Shown: piece by piece, positions 1-5,275 of the stretch
How the letters are laid out: each line of letters starts with the position of its first letter
Numbering within the stretch: position 1 is the stretch's first letter
NCBI GenBank assembly: GCA_016187105.1
Contig: JACPKK010000032.1
Location: 1 to 5,685 of the forward strand
DNA from: Candidatus Curtissbacteria bacterium
GTDB taxonomy: Bacteria > Patescibacteriota > Microgenomatia > Curtissbacterales > GWA2-41-24
Direction of reading: 5' to 3'
Length of the DNA stretch: 5,685 nt
The notes under the pieces: generated by a model
What the model was told of the DNA's origin: nothing
The model's database searches: none
Seen by the model: only the letters and a program-made list of their open reading frames with translations
Position numbers and translations under genes: made by a program

Positions 1-2960
1 CCGCACTTCTTATACTTGTATGGTTTACCTGTTTGGGAGTTGACCGCTCCGCAGGGGCATGGGTCGTTGCGGCCCACCTTCGTAACACGAAGGGGGCTAT
101 TTGGTCTTTGGGACATTGGGTTTGTGGGGGCAATAGCTTGTTGGCTGCCTGACTCAAGAGCCTCCAGTCTGGCAATTTCTTCATCGAGTTCTTCGTCTGT
201 CATTTGATTGGGGTCTTTGGAGATTGATTGCTGACTCGTGACTCGTGATTGTTGATTGTTATTTTGTTCGGCTTCCAGCCGGGCAATTTCGGCGTCGAGC
301 TGGTCGTCTGACATGGCCAGTGGATCAACTGCCGATTGTTGATTGTTGCCGCCGGAGGCGAGCCTCGTCTTTGACGGGATCGTTGACTCTCGATTGATCA
401 GTTGAGGCTCGGCGTGGACTTCGATGCCTTTTTCTTCAATTTTTTCCACTTGCGGCTCCTGGCGGACCTGGACTTTATAGATGCGATGGACTATTTCGTA
501 ATCGATGTTGCCAACCAATTTTTCAAAAAGATTAAAGGCCTCTTGTTTATACTCTACCAGCGGATCACGTTGGCCCGCCGCCCTTAGACCGATGCCTTCA
601 CGAAGATCATCAATGGTGTCCAAGTGTTCAATCCACAAGGTATCGATTATAGAAAGGCTGGTGAATTTTTCGATGTCTCTGGCGATTTGCTCGCCTAGCG
701 ATTTTTGGCGGCTGTCATAGACTTGGCTGGCGATCTTATTTAAAAATTCAATTAAGTTTTGGGGATTCTTCGGGGCATCTTGAAGAAGTTTTTTTTGCGA
801 TGTTTCTTCAAAAGGAATAATGGTTGTAAAGTCCTGGATGATTTTCCCAAGGTCTGGGCTGGAAACCGATTCGGCGCTACGGGCCAAAACAAGACTGGTG
901 ATTTCCTTTTCGATTTTGCCTTTTATCTCTTCTGTCATCTTTCCCGCTATGTCTTTGTCGCTTGAGGAAAGTAAAATATCGCGGCGCATGCCGTAAATAA
1001 TTTCCCTTTGTTTATTGGCAACGTCGTCGTATTCGACCAGGTGCTTCCTAATATCGAAGTTATGGGTTTCGACTTTAACTTGGGCGTTTTCGATGGCTTT
1101 ACTAACCATGCCGTGTTCTATGGGCGTATCTTCAGGGAGTTTAAAGGCGGTCATAATTTTGGCAATCTGGTCGCCGCCAAAAAGGCGCATGATATCGTCT
1201 TCCAAAGAAACATAAAAACGGCTTGAGCCCGGGTCGCCCTGACGGCCGGAACGGCCACGGAGCTGATTGTCGATGCGTCTGGCTTCGTGCCTTTCGGTAC
1301 CAACAACATGGAGACCCCCCAACCTAACTACTTCGTCGTGGTCTTTTTGCCATTTTTTAAACTCCCCACCGGTTGTTTTGGGACGACCAAGCCTATCGGT
1401 TGGCGGAGTACCGCCCAGGATGATATCGACACCGCGGCCGGCAATATTGGTAGCAAGAGTAACGGATCCTTTTTGGCCCGCTTGGGCGATAATTTCGGCT
1501 TCCCTCTGGTGGTTCTTGGCGTTTAAGATTTGGTGAGGGATGCCTTTTCTTTTTAAAAGTTCCGCTAAGAATTCATTCTTTTCGATTGAAGTCGTGCCGA
1601 TTAAAACCGGCTGGCCCCTTTTATGATGCTCGGCGATATCATTTGCGGCGGCCGTGAATTTGGCTTTGGTTGTTTTGTAGACGATATCGGAATTGTCTTT
1701 TCTAACCATCTCTTTATTGGTGGGAACGACGATGACTTCGACCTTGTAAATTTTGTGGAATTCTTCCGCTTCGGTAGCGGCGGTACCCGTCATACCGGCC
1801 AGTTTTTCGTAAAGGCGAAAATAATTCTGGAAAGAAACTGTTGCCAGGGTTTGGGATTCTTGCTGAATGGAGACGCCTTCTTTGGCTTCTATTGCCTGAT
1901 GAAGACCTTCTGACCAGCGGCGGCCGGGCATAAGACGGCCGGTAAACTCGTCGACAATAATGATTTCATCGTCTTTGACAACATAGTCCCTGTTTTTGAA
2001 AAAGAGAGTCCTGGCGCGAAGGGCCTGTTCGATGTGGTGGATGGTGCCGAAATCTTTTTCGTAAAGATTGGAAACTCCGAGGCGCTTTTCGACTTTGGTG
2101 ATACCGTGTTCTGTCAGGTTGGCGGATTTTAATTTTTCGTCGATAACATAATCGGTGTCGCGGGAAAGTTCACCGACGAGCTTGGCAAATTGGAAATATT
2201 TATCGGAGGCCTGCTTCTGGGGTGCAGAAATAATAAGCGGGGTCCTGGCTTCGTCGATTAAAATTGAGTCGGCTTCGTCGACAATGGCGTAGTGGTGGCT
2301 TCTTTGGGCCATATCGTCAAGACTCCAAACCATGTTGTCGCGCAGATAATCAAAACCAAATTCGTTATTGGTGCCGTAGGTGATATCGGCACGATATGCT
2401 TCTTTTTTATCAACAGGCCGCAGGTGCTCTAAGCGCCAATCGGTTTGACTTTTGTCAGTATGTTTTGGATCATAGATAAAGGCGGCTTCTTGCATAATGC
2501 AGCCGGCGGAAACTCCAAGCGCCTCGTAGATTGGTCCCATCCAGCCAAGACCGACACGGGCAAGATAATCGTTGACTGTTGCCAAATGGACACCGCGGCC
2601 GGTTAAGGAATTTAAATAAAGCGGGAGAGATGCAGTAAGGGTTTTGCCTTCGCCGGTTTTCTGTTCGGCGATTTTGCCTTGGTGAAGGACAATGCCGGCG
2701 AGAATTTGCACATCGTAGTGCCTTTGATTTAAAGTTCTGGCGGCGGCTTCGCGGACAGCGGCAAAGGCTTCCGGCAAAATATCATCCAGAGTTTCTCCAC
2801 GCTCTAACCTTAACTTAAATTCGGGGGTTTTGGCTTTCAGTTTGGCGTCGGAGAGTTTAGAAAAGTTGGCGGAGCGGCTGGCGACAGCATCGACAAGCGG
2901 CTGCAGTTTTTTTAACTGCTTTTCGTTTGAGTCTAAAAGTTTACCTAAGATTCCAAACAT
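1..2960 (-). CDS. secA: Preprotein translocase ATPase SecA (C-terminus cut by window edge)
   Basis: SecA is the cytosolic motor that binds preproteins and drives them through SecYEG by ATP hydrolysis. I translated 986 uninterrupted codons. NBD1 has Walker A TGEGKT at 102-107 and the DEAD-type motif DEAD at 228-231. The preprotein cross-linking domain follows (about 245-385), then MTGT at 390-393. NBD2 includes NIAGRGVDI and the arginine-finger motif QLRGRSGRQGD at 566-576. The helical scaffold starts near H633 (HNFDIRKHLVEYDDV), with WIEHLD from W776 and GQRDPLVEYK at 796-805. NBD1 has about 19 extra residues (roughly 155-178) ahead of the ADITYG motif compared with E. coli SecA. A low-complexity linker of about 110 residues leads to a SEC-C-like tail, VGRNDPCPCG from V962; its CxC to next Cys spacing is 15 residues instead of the usual 8. 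The ATG at 2960 has a GAAAGGT ribosome-binding site 9 bases upstream and overlaps the stop of the preceding small ORF. The stop codon lies outside the window. Confidence 0.97.
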   Translation of the reverse strand, partial: MFGILGKLLDSNEKQLKKLQPLVDAVASRSANFSKLSDAKLKAKTPEFKLRLERGETLDDILPEAFAAVREAAARTLNQRHYDVQILAGIVLHQGKIAEQKTGEGKTLTASLPLYLNSLTGRGVHLATVNDYLARVGLGWMGPIYEALGVSAGCIMQEAAFIYDPKHTDKSQTDWRLEHLRPVDKKEAYRADITYGTNNEFGFDYLRDNMVWSLDDMAQRSHHYAIVDEADSILIDEARTPLIISAPQKQASDKYFQFAKLVGELSRDTDYVIDEKLKSANLTEHGITKVEKRLGVSNLYEKDFGTIHHIEQALRARTLFFKNRDYVVKDDEIIIVDEFTGRLMPGRRWSEGLHQAIEAKEGVSIQQESQTLATVSFQNYFRLYEKLAGMTGTAATEAEEFHKIYKVEVIVVPTNKEMVRKDNSDIVYKTTKAKFTAAANDIAEHHKRGQPVLIGTTSIEKNEFLAELLKRKGIPHQILNAKNHQREAEIIAQAGQKGSVTLATNIAGRGVDIILGGTPPTDRLGRPKTTGGEFKKWQKDHDEVVRLGGLHVVGTERHEARRIDNQLRGRSGRQGDPGSSRFYVSLEDDIMRLFGGDQIAKIMTAFKLPEDTPIEHGMVSKAIENAQVKVETHNFDIRKHLVEYDDVANKQREIIYGMRRDILLSSSDKDIAGKMTEEIKGKIEKEITSLVLARSAESVSSPDLGKIIQDFTTIIPFEETSQKKLLQDAPKNPQNLIEFLNKIASQVYDSRQKSLGEQIARDIEKFTSLSIIDTLWIEHLDTIDDLREGIGLRAAGQRDPLVEYKQEAFNLFEKLVGNIDYEIVHRIYKVQVRQEPQVEKIEEKGIEVHAEPQLINRESTIPSKTRLASGGNNQQSAVDPLAMSDDQLDAEIARLEAEQNNNQQSRVTSQQSISKDPNQMTDEELDEEIARLEALESGSQQAIAPTNPMSQRPNSPLRVTKVGRNDPCPCGAVNSQTGKPYKYKKC
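161..326. repeat. 37-residue direct duplication in the SecA C-terminal linker
   Basis: Two 55-base segments, 161-215 and 272-326, align at a spacing of exactly 111 bases (37 codons). They encode DPLAMSDDQLDAEIARLEA (residues 879-897) and DPNQMTDEELDEEIARLEA (916-934). Over the core MSDDQLDAEIARLEA/MTDEELDEEIARLEA, 11 of 15 residues are identical. The frame is conserved, so this is a coding duplication of an acidic, helix-forming motif between the SecA core and the SEC-C tail. Synonymous and conservative differences suggest it is not recent. Confidence 0.85.
226..260. repeat. Five-unit heptamer tandem array inside secA
   Basis: On the plus strand five consecutive 7-base units read GATTGCT, GACTCGT, GACTCGT, GATTGTT, GATTGTT. 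Two more GATTGTT units lie at 334-347. The array fills the spacer between the two copies of the 37-residue duplication. Because 7 is not a multiple of 3, each unit shifts the frame, and the protein reads as a Gln/Asn/Ser-rich string (NNNQQSRVTSQQS) without disrupting the ORF. The pattern resembles the intergenic heptamers near serS. Confidence 0.8.
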
Positions 2961-3118
2961 TATTTTTTACCTTTCGATTGTGATACTATCCTTCGCCATA
3001 GATCTTTTGTCGATCTGCCGGATTCGTGGGCAATTTTGTGAACTTTTGGGGAAAGTCTTTTTATGCGGTTTCTCTTTTTAAGTCTGGCAACTTCCACGTC
3101 TGGCAGTGTAGGACGCAT
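2960..3118 (-). CDS. Small basic protein of unknown function, 52 residues, coupled to secA
   Basis: I do not recognise this protein. The frame starts MRPTLPDVEVARLKKRNRIK and ends SQSKGKK. It has 17 Lys/Arg and only 4 Asp/Glu, two His and one Trp (W41), with no signal peptide or membrane segment. The second half (about 23-47, SPKVHKIAHESGRSTKDLWR onward) looks helical. This composition suggests nucleic-acid or ribosome binding, which is inference. Its TAA shares the A of the secA ATG (TAATG), and the secA ribosome-binding site lies within its last codons, so the two are probably co-transcribed and translationally coupled. No Shine-Dalgarno precedes its ATG, but a promoter candidate ends 8 bases upstream, which would give a leaderless mRNA. 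An in-frame TTG three codons upstream is less likely because it overlaps the -10 element. Support rests on context and protein-like composition; a chance ORF remains possible. Confidence 0.6.
   Translation of the reverse strand: MRPTLPDVEVARLKKRNRIKRLSPKVHKIAHESGRSTKDLWRRIVSQSKGKK
2969..2975 (-). promoter_or_regulatory. secA ribosome-binding site
   Basis: On the minus strand GAAAGGT lies 9 bases before the secA ATG, inside the last codons of the upstream small ORF. It is the only clear Shine-Dalgarno-like sequence in the window: serS, the HD gene and the small ORF all lack one. It supports the ATG at 2960 as the secA start and implies that ribosomes finishing the small ORF could reinitiate on secA. 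Confidence 0.6.
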
Positions 3119-3126
3119 AGTAGTCA

Positions 3127-3155
3127 ATTTTAACTTACGATATGCATTTTAGCAA
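3127..3155 (-). promoter_or_regulatory. Candidate sigma70-type promoter for the small ORF and secA
   Basis: On the minus strand a -35 TTGCTA (3155-3150, 4 of 6 consensus bases) is followed by a 17-base spacer and a -10 TAAAAT (3132-3127, 5 of 6). Only 8 bases separate the -10 from the ATG at 3118, so the transcription start would fall at or next to the start codon and the mRNA would be leaderless. The -35 lies in the T-rich tail of the preceding terminator, so this unit would begin immediately after upstream transcription ends. The call is based on consensus matching by eye. Confidence 0.45.
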
Positions 3156-3160
3156 AGAAA

Positions 3161-3187
3161 AAGCCTCCTTCGGCAGATGGGAGGCTT
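3161..3187 (-). terminator. Intrinsic terminator after serS
   Basis: The arms AAGCCTCC and GGAGGCTT form a perfect 8-bp stem (3187-3180 with 3168-3161) around an 11-base loop. On the minus strand the stem runs directly into TTTCTTTGCT. A plus-strand reading has only a weak T-run and no gene to serve. The terminator lies about 100 bases downstream of the serS stop and upstream of the small ORF/secA unit, so it most likely ends the lysS-HD-serS transcript and separates it from secA. Confidence 0.85.
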
Positions 3188-3193
3188 CTTTGA

Positions 3194-3222
3194 AATTTCT
3201 AATTTTTAATTTCTAATTTCTA
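3194..3222. repeat. Four-unit heptamer tandem repeat in the serS-secA gap
   Basis: Four units with an exact 7-base period start at 3194, 3201, 3208 and 3215: AATTTCT, AATTTTT, AATTTCT, AATTTCT. The array lies between a TTGACA-type promoter candidate and the terminator stem. It shares the 7-base period and the leading AATT with the repeats before serS, and the period with the array inside secA. I see no coding potential in it. Confidence 0.8.
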
Positions 3223-3227
3223 AACTT

Positions 3228-3256
3228 AAATTAGAGCATGAAAAAGTCGGTGTCAA
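3228..3256 (-). promoter_or_regulatory. Candidate promoter between serS and the terminator
   Basis: On the minus strand a perfect -35 TTGACA (3256-3251) is followed by a 17-base spacer and TAATTT (3233-3228). The -10 matches only 3 of 6 consensus bases, but these are the key ones (TA at its start and the final T). Transcription would begin near 3221 and meet the terminator after about 70 bases, giving a short untranslated RNA, or a leader for secA if the terminator is leaky or regulated. The AT-rich context makes chance matches easy. Confidence 0.3.
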
Positions 3257-3288
3257 GGGAAAATTTAAGATCAAAAAGAGGCCAAAAT

Positions 3289-4554
3289 TTAGCGGGGAAT
3301 TTTGGAAAAGCCGGCGTATTTTTGCAAGACTTTGGGGATCAAAATTGAACCGTCTTTTTGTTGGTAATTTTCCATAATGGTAAGCAGTGTTCTGCCAATT
3401 GCGAAGACGGTAGCGTCATTCATATGCACAAACTGAGTTTTGCCATCTGATCTTCTGACTTTGGTATTGAGACGTCTCGCTTGGTAATCTGTCATTAAAT
3501 CTGATGTGTGTGTTTCACGATATTTACCTTGCGCCGGAAACCAAGCTTCGATGTCGATCTGCCTGGCATCTGGTGCACTCATCTCACCCGTACAAACCAT
3601 GACAACTTGATAAGGAATTTCAAGCATCTGCATTAAGCGTTCTTGGATTGCGACTATAAAATCTTGCTCTTTTTTTGAGTCTTCTGGCAAATTAAAGCTT
3701 TCGATTTCGATTTTGTCGAATTGATGAACTCTGAAAATACCTCGAATATCTTTGCCATATGAACCAGCTTCTCTTCGAAAAGCAGTTGAAAAACCGACGT
3801 ATCTTATCGGAAAATCTTTCTCGTTTAATGTCTGGTTCATGTGCATCGAACCAAGGGTGTGTTCTGCACTACCGATTAAGTATAAACTGTCCTTTTCAAG
3901 ATAATATCTTTCTTCTTTCGGATCGAGCCTTGCCATTTGATCGAATATTTGAGGTTTGATCATAACGGGTGGGACGATTGGAATAAAGGGCTTGAGATTG
4001 TGACCTTTTGACATTTTTTCGAGTTCTTCTTCTTTTGTTAAAAGATTAAGAGCAAATTGAATTAATGCAAACTCAAGTAGTACTAATTCATTTTTAAGGT
4101 AACTGAATCTTGTTCCCGAAACTTGTGAGGCAGTTTCTGTGTCTATCAAATCAAGACTTTCCCCGAGGTCTTGATAATCTTTGACTTTAAAATCAAACTT
4201 TTTGGGTTTTCCCCATTTCCTAATTGGTTTGTTATCGGTCTCGTCTTTGCCAACTGGCACATCGTCCATTGGCATGTTGGGAACTTCTCGGATTAGTACA
4301 TAAAATTCTTCTTGTAGCTTTTCAAGTTTATCCTCTTTTTCTTTTAGTTCTTTTTTGAGCTGCTGGCCTTTTTTTTCGTCGCGAGTGTCGGCGGCTTTTT
4401 TGCGATCTGATCGAAGTTTATCTACTTCTTCAATTAACTTGCGGCGCCTTTCATCTACTTCCAGTAGTTTTTTGACATTAACAACATAGCCTTTTTGTTT
4501 GGCTTTTTCTTCGACTAATTTTGGGTTACCGCGGATGAATTTAATATCAAGCAT
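3289..4554 (-). CDS. serS: Seryl-tRNA synthetase (class II)
   Basis: This cytosolic enzyme charges tRNA-Ser (and tRNA-Sec where present) with serine using ATP. The 421-residue protein is full length for a bacterial SerRS. Residues about 27-92 form the charged, heptad-rich antiparallel coiled-coil arm that grips the long variable arm of the tRNA. The class II core follows: ASQVSGTRFSYLK at 142-154, LIGSAEHTL with SAE at 229-231 (usually TAE), and motif 2 FRREAGSYGKDIRGIFRVHQ from 259, continuing to FDKIE at 279-283. CTGEMSAPDARQIDIEAWFP is at 321-340. THTSDLMTDYQARRLN (348-363) replaces the more usual SSCSN-type stretch. Motif 3 is AIGRTLLTIMENYQ (385-398) followed by DGSILIPKVL. The segment before motif 3 reads HMNDATVFA where typical enzymes have HTLNGSGLA. 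The ATG at 4554 begins the standard MLDIKFIR N-terminus and has no Shine-Dalgarno. The stop is TAA. It probably shares a transcript with the HD gene 78 bases upstream. Confidence 0.98.
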   Translation of the reverse strand: MLDIKFIRGNPKLVEEKAKQKGYVVNVKKLLEVDERRRKLIEEVDKLRSDRKKAADTRDEKKGQQLKKELKEKEDKLEKLQEEFYVLIREVPNMPMDDVPVGKDETDNKPIRKWGKPKKFDFKVKDYQDLGESLDLIDTETASQVSGTRFSYLKNELVLLEFALIQFALNLLTKEEELEKMSKGHNLKPFIPIVPPVMIKPQIFDQMARLDPKEERYYLEKDSLYLIGSAEHTLGSMHMNQTLNEKDFPIRYVGFSTAFRREAGSYGKDIRGIFRVHQFDKIEIESFNLPEDSKKEQDFIVAIQERLMQMLEIPYQVVMVCTGEMSAPDARQIDIEAWFPAQGKYRETHTSDLMTDYQARRLNTKVRRSDGKTQFVHMNDATVFAIGRTLLTIMENYQQKDGSILIPKVLQKYAGFSKIPR

Positions 4555-4560
4555 AGATAG

Positions 4561-4611
4561 AATTGAAAATTGAAAAGATATGTTTTGCTTCGCAAAATTG
4601 AAAATTGAAAA
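4561..4611. repeat. Paired heptamer repeats flanking a small hairpin, upstream of serS
   Basis: A 16-base sequence made of AATTGAA units (AATTGAAAATTGAAAA) occurs exactly at 4561-4576 and again at 4596-4611, 35 bases apart. Between them TTTTGC-TTC-GCAAAA (4583-4597) is a perfect 6-bp stem with a 3-base loop. The whole lies in the 78-bp gap between the HD gene and serS. No convincing promoter or Shine-Dalgarno is visible there. The hairpin has no T-run on the minus strand, so it is probably not a terminator. A role as an RNA-processing or mRNA-stability element is conceivable but not shown. Confidence 0.75.
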
Positions 4612-4632
4612 TTAATTGTTGCTGGTACATGA

Positions 4633-5229
4633 TCAGTGATTATTTTTCTGCCAGGAACGTTCTGGTTCGATTTCGTCTTTTAGGATCATTTCGACAGCGT
4701 CTTTGTGCCAGGGGATTTTGGTAATATGGTAAACCTCTTTAAAATATTTTAAGGCACTTTGGGCGCCGGGTACACCTTTAGCCTGCGCTAAAGCGTCAAG
4801 GTTGTCGGCAACTTTGCAAAGACGGGCTTCCAGGGTTTTTCTTGCCATGTATTCTTCGACAAGGGAAATTACTTCTTTATTTGACGGCAGGTCTTTGACG
4901 AGCCACTTGAGGCCTTCTTCTTCGATGGGGGCAAAGGCGCCTTTGGCCATACTTTTAACAAAAGTGCCGACATCGCCGACGATTGTTTCGGCCATATCGT
5001 GGAAAAGGGCCATTTTGACGGCGCGGTCAACATCTACTTTTTGCCCCTGTTTTTTCATTTCGCTGCCGAGGAAATAAACCAGCATGGCAGTTGTCCAGGA
5101 ATGAGCCGCCACCGAGTCGGCTTCGTTTCTTTTAAACCCCAGGGCGATAAAACCTTGACGGGGAAGTTCTTTGGCCCACTGGAGAGTAAGAAATACCCTT
5201 AAAATTTTTTTTAAAGTTTCAGTCTTCAT
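4633..5229 (-). CDS. HD-domain phosphohydrolase, YfbR/HDDC2-like (probable 5'-deoxynucleotidase)
   Basis: The 198-residue protein has the layout of the HD_3/YfbR/HDDC2 family, metal-dependent enzymes that remove phosphate from (deoxy)nucleoside 5'-monophosphates in the cytosol. The metal-binding set is visible: H43 in SVAAHSW (family form SVAEHSW), H77 and D78 in ALFHDMAE, and D142 in KVADNLDAL. E81, the usual catalytic helper, is present. The family's R-x-G-W substrate element appears as R24-Q-G-F, with Phe in place of Trp. No membrane segment or extra domain is seen, so the substrate is inferred from the family only. The chosen start, the ATG at 5229, follows an A-tract without a Shine-Dalgarno and lies 12 bases from a 24-bp palindrome. 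Its position between lysS and serS suggests a housekeeping role in nucleotide salvage or pool balance. The stop is TGA. Confidence 0.9.
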   Translation of the reverse strand: MKTETLKKILRVFLTLQWAKELPRQGFIALGFKRNEADSVAAHSWTTAMLVYFLGSEMKKQGQKVDVDRAVKMALFHDMAETIVGDVGTFVKSMAKGAFAPIEEEGLKWLVKDLPSNKEVISLVEEYMARKTLEARLCKVADNLDALAQAKGVPGAQSALKYFKEVYHITKIPWHKDAVEMILKDEIEPERSWQKNNH

Positions 5230-5241
5230 TTTTTTTCGGTG

Positions 5242-5265
5242 TACTAATATACTAGTATATTAGTA
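5242..5265. promoter_or_regulatory. Perfect 24-bp AT-rich palindrome, possible operator
   Basis: TACTAATATACT is followed directly by its exact reverse complement, a 12+12 bp inverted repeat with no loop. It sits in the 46-bp gap between the lysS stop (5276) and the HD gene start (5229), ending 12 bases before that ATG. No spacer and no following T-run on the minus strand argue against a terminator. A dimeric repressor site is plausible, and TATATT within it resembles a -10 element. I find no convincing -35, and no regulator is encoded in the window. Confidence 0.55.
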
Positions 5266-5275
5266 ATTAGATTCG

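Noticed and set aside
16..1913. Many plus-strand ORFs of 60-96 codons across the left third
   Set aside because: They lie antisense to secA, whose conserved motifs run unbroken on the minus strand; their translations are low-complexity (Phe/Gly or Ser/Arg rich) and show no recognisable domain.
2830..3081. Plus-strand ORF of 83 codons over the secA start
   Set aside because: It is antisense to the secA N-terminus and the small coupled ORF, with no ribosome-binding site or promoter noted and no family features.
2960..3118. The small ORF as a true SecM orthologue
   Set aside because: It lacks a signal sequence, a membrane segment and the FxxxxWIxxxxGIRAGP-type arrest motif; only the position before secA is shared.
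4583..4597. TTTTGC-TTC-GCAAAA hairpin as a terminator after the HD gene
   Set aside because: The stem is short and AT-rich, and the minus strand continues into CATATC rather than a T-run.
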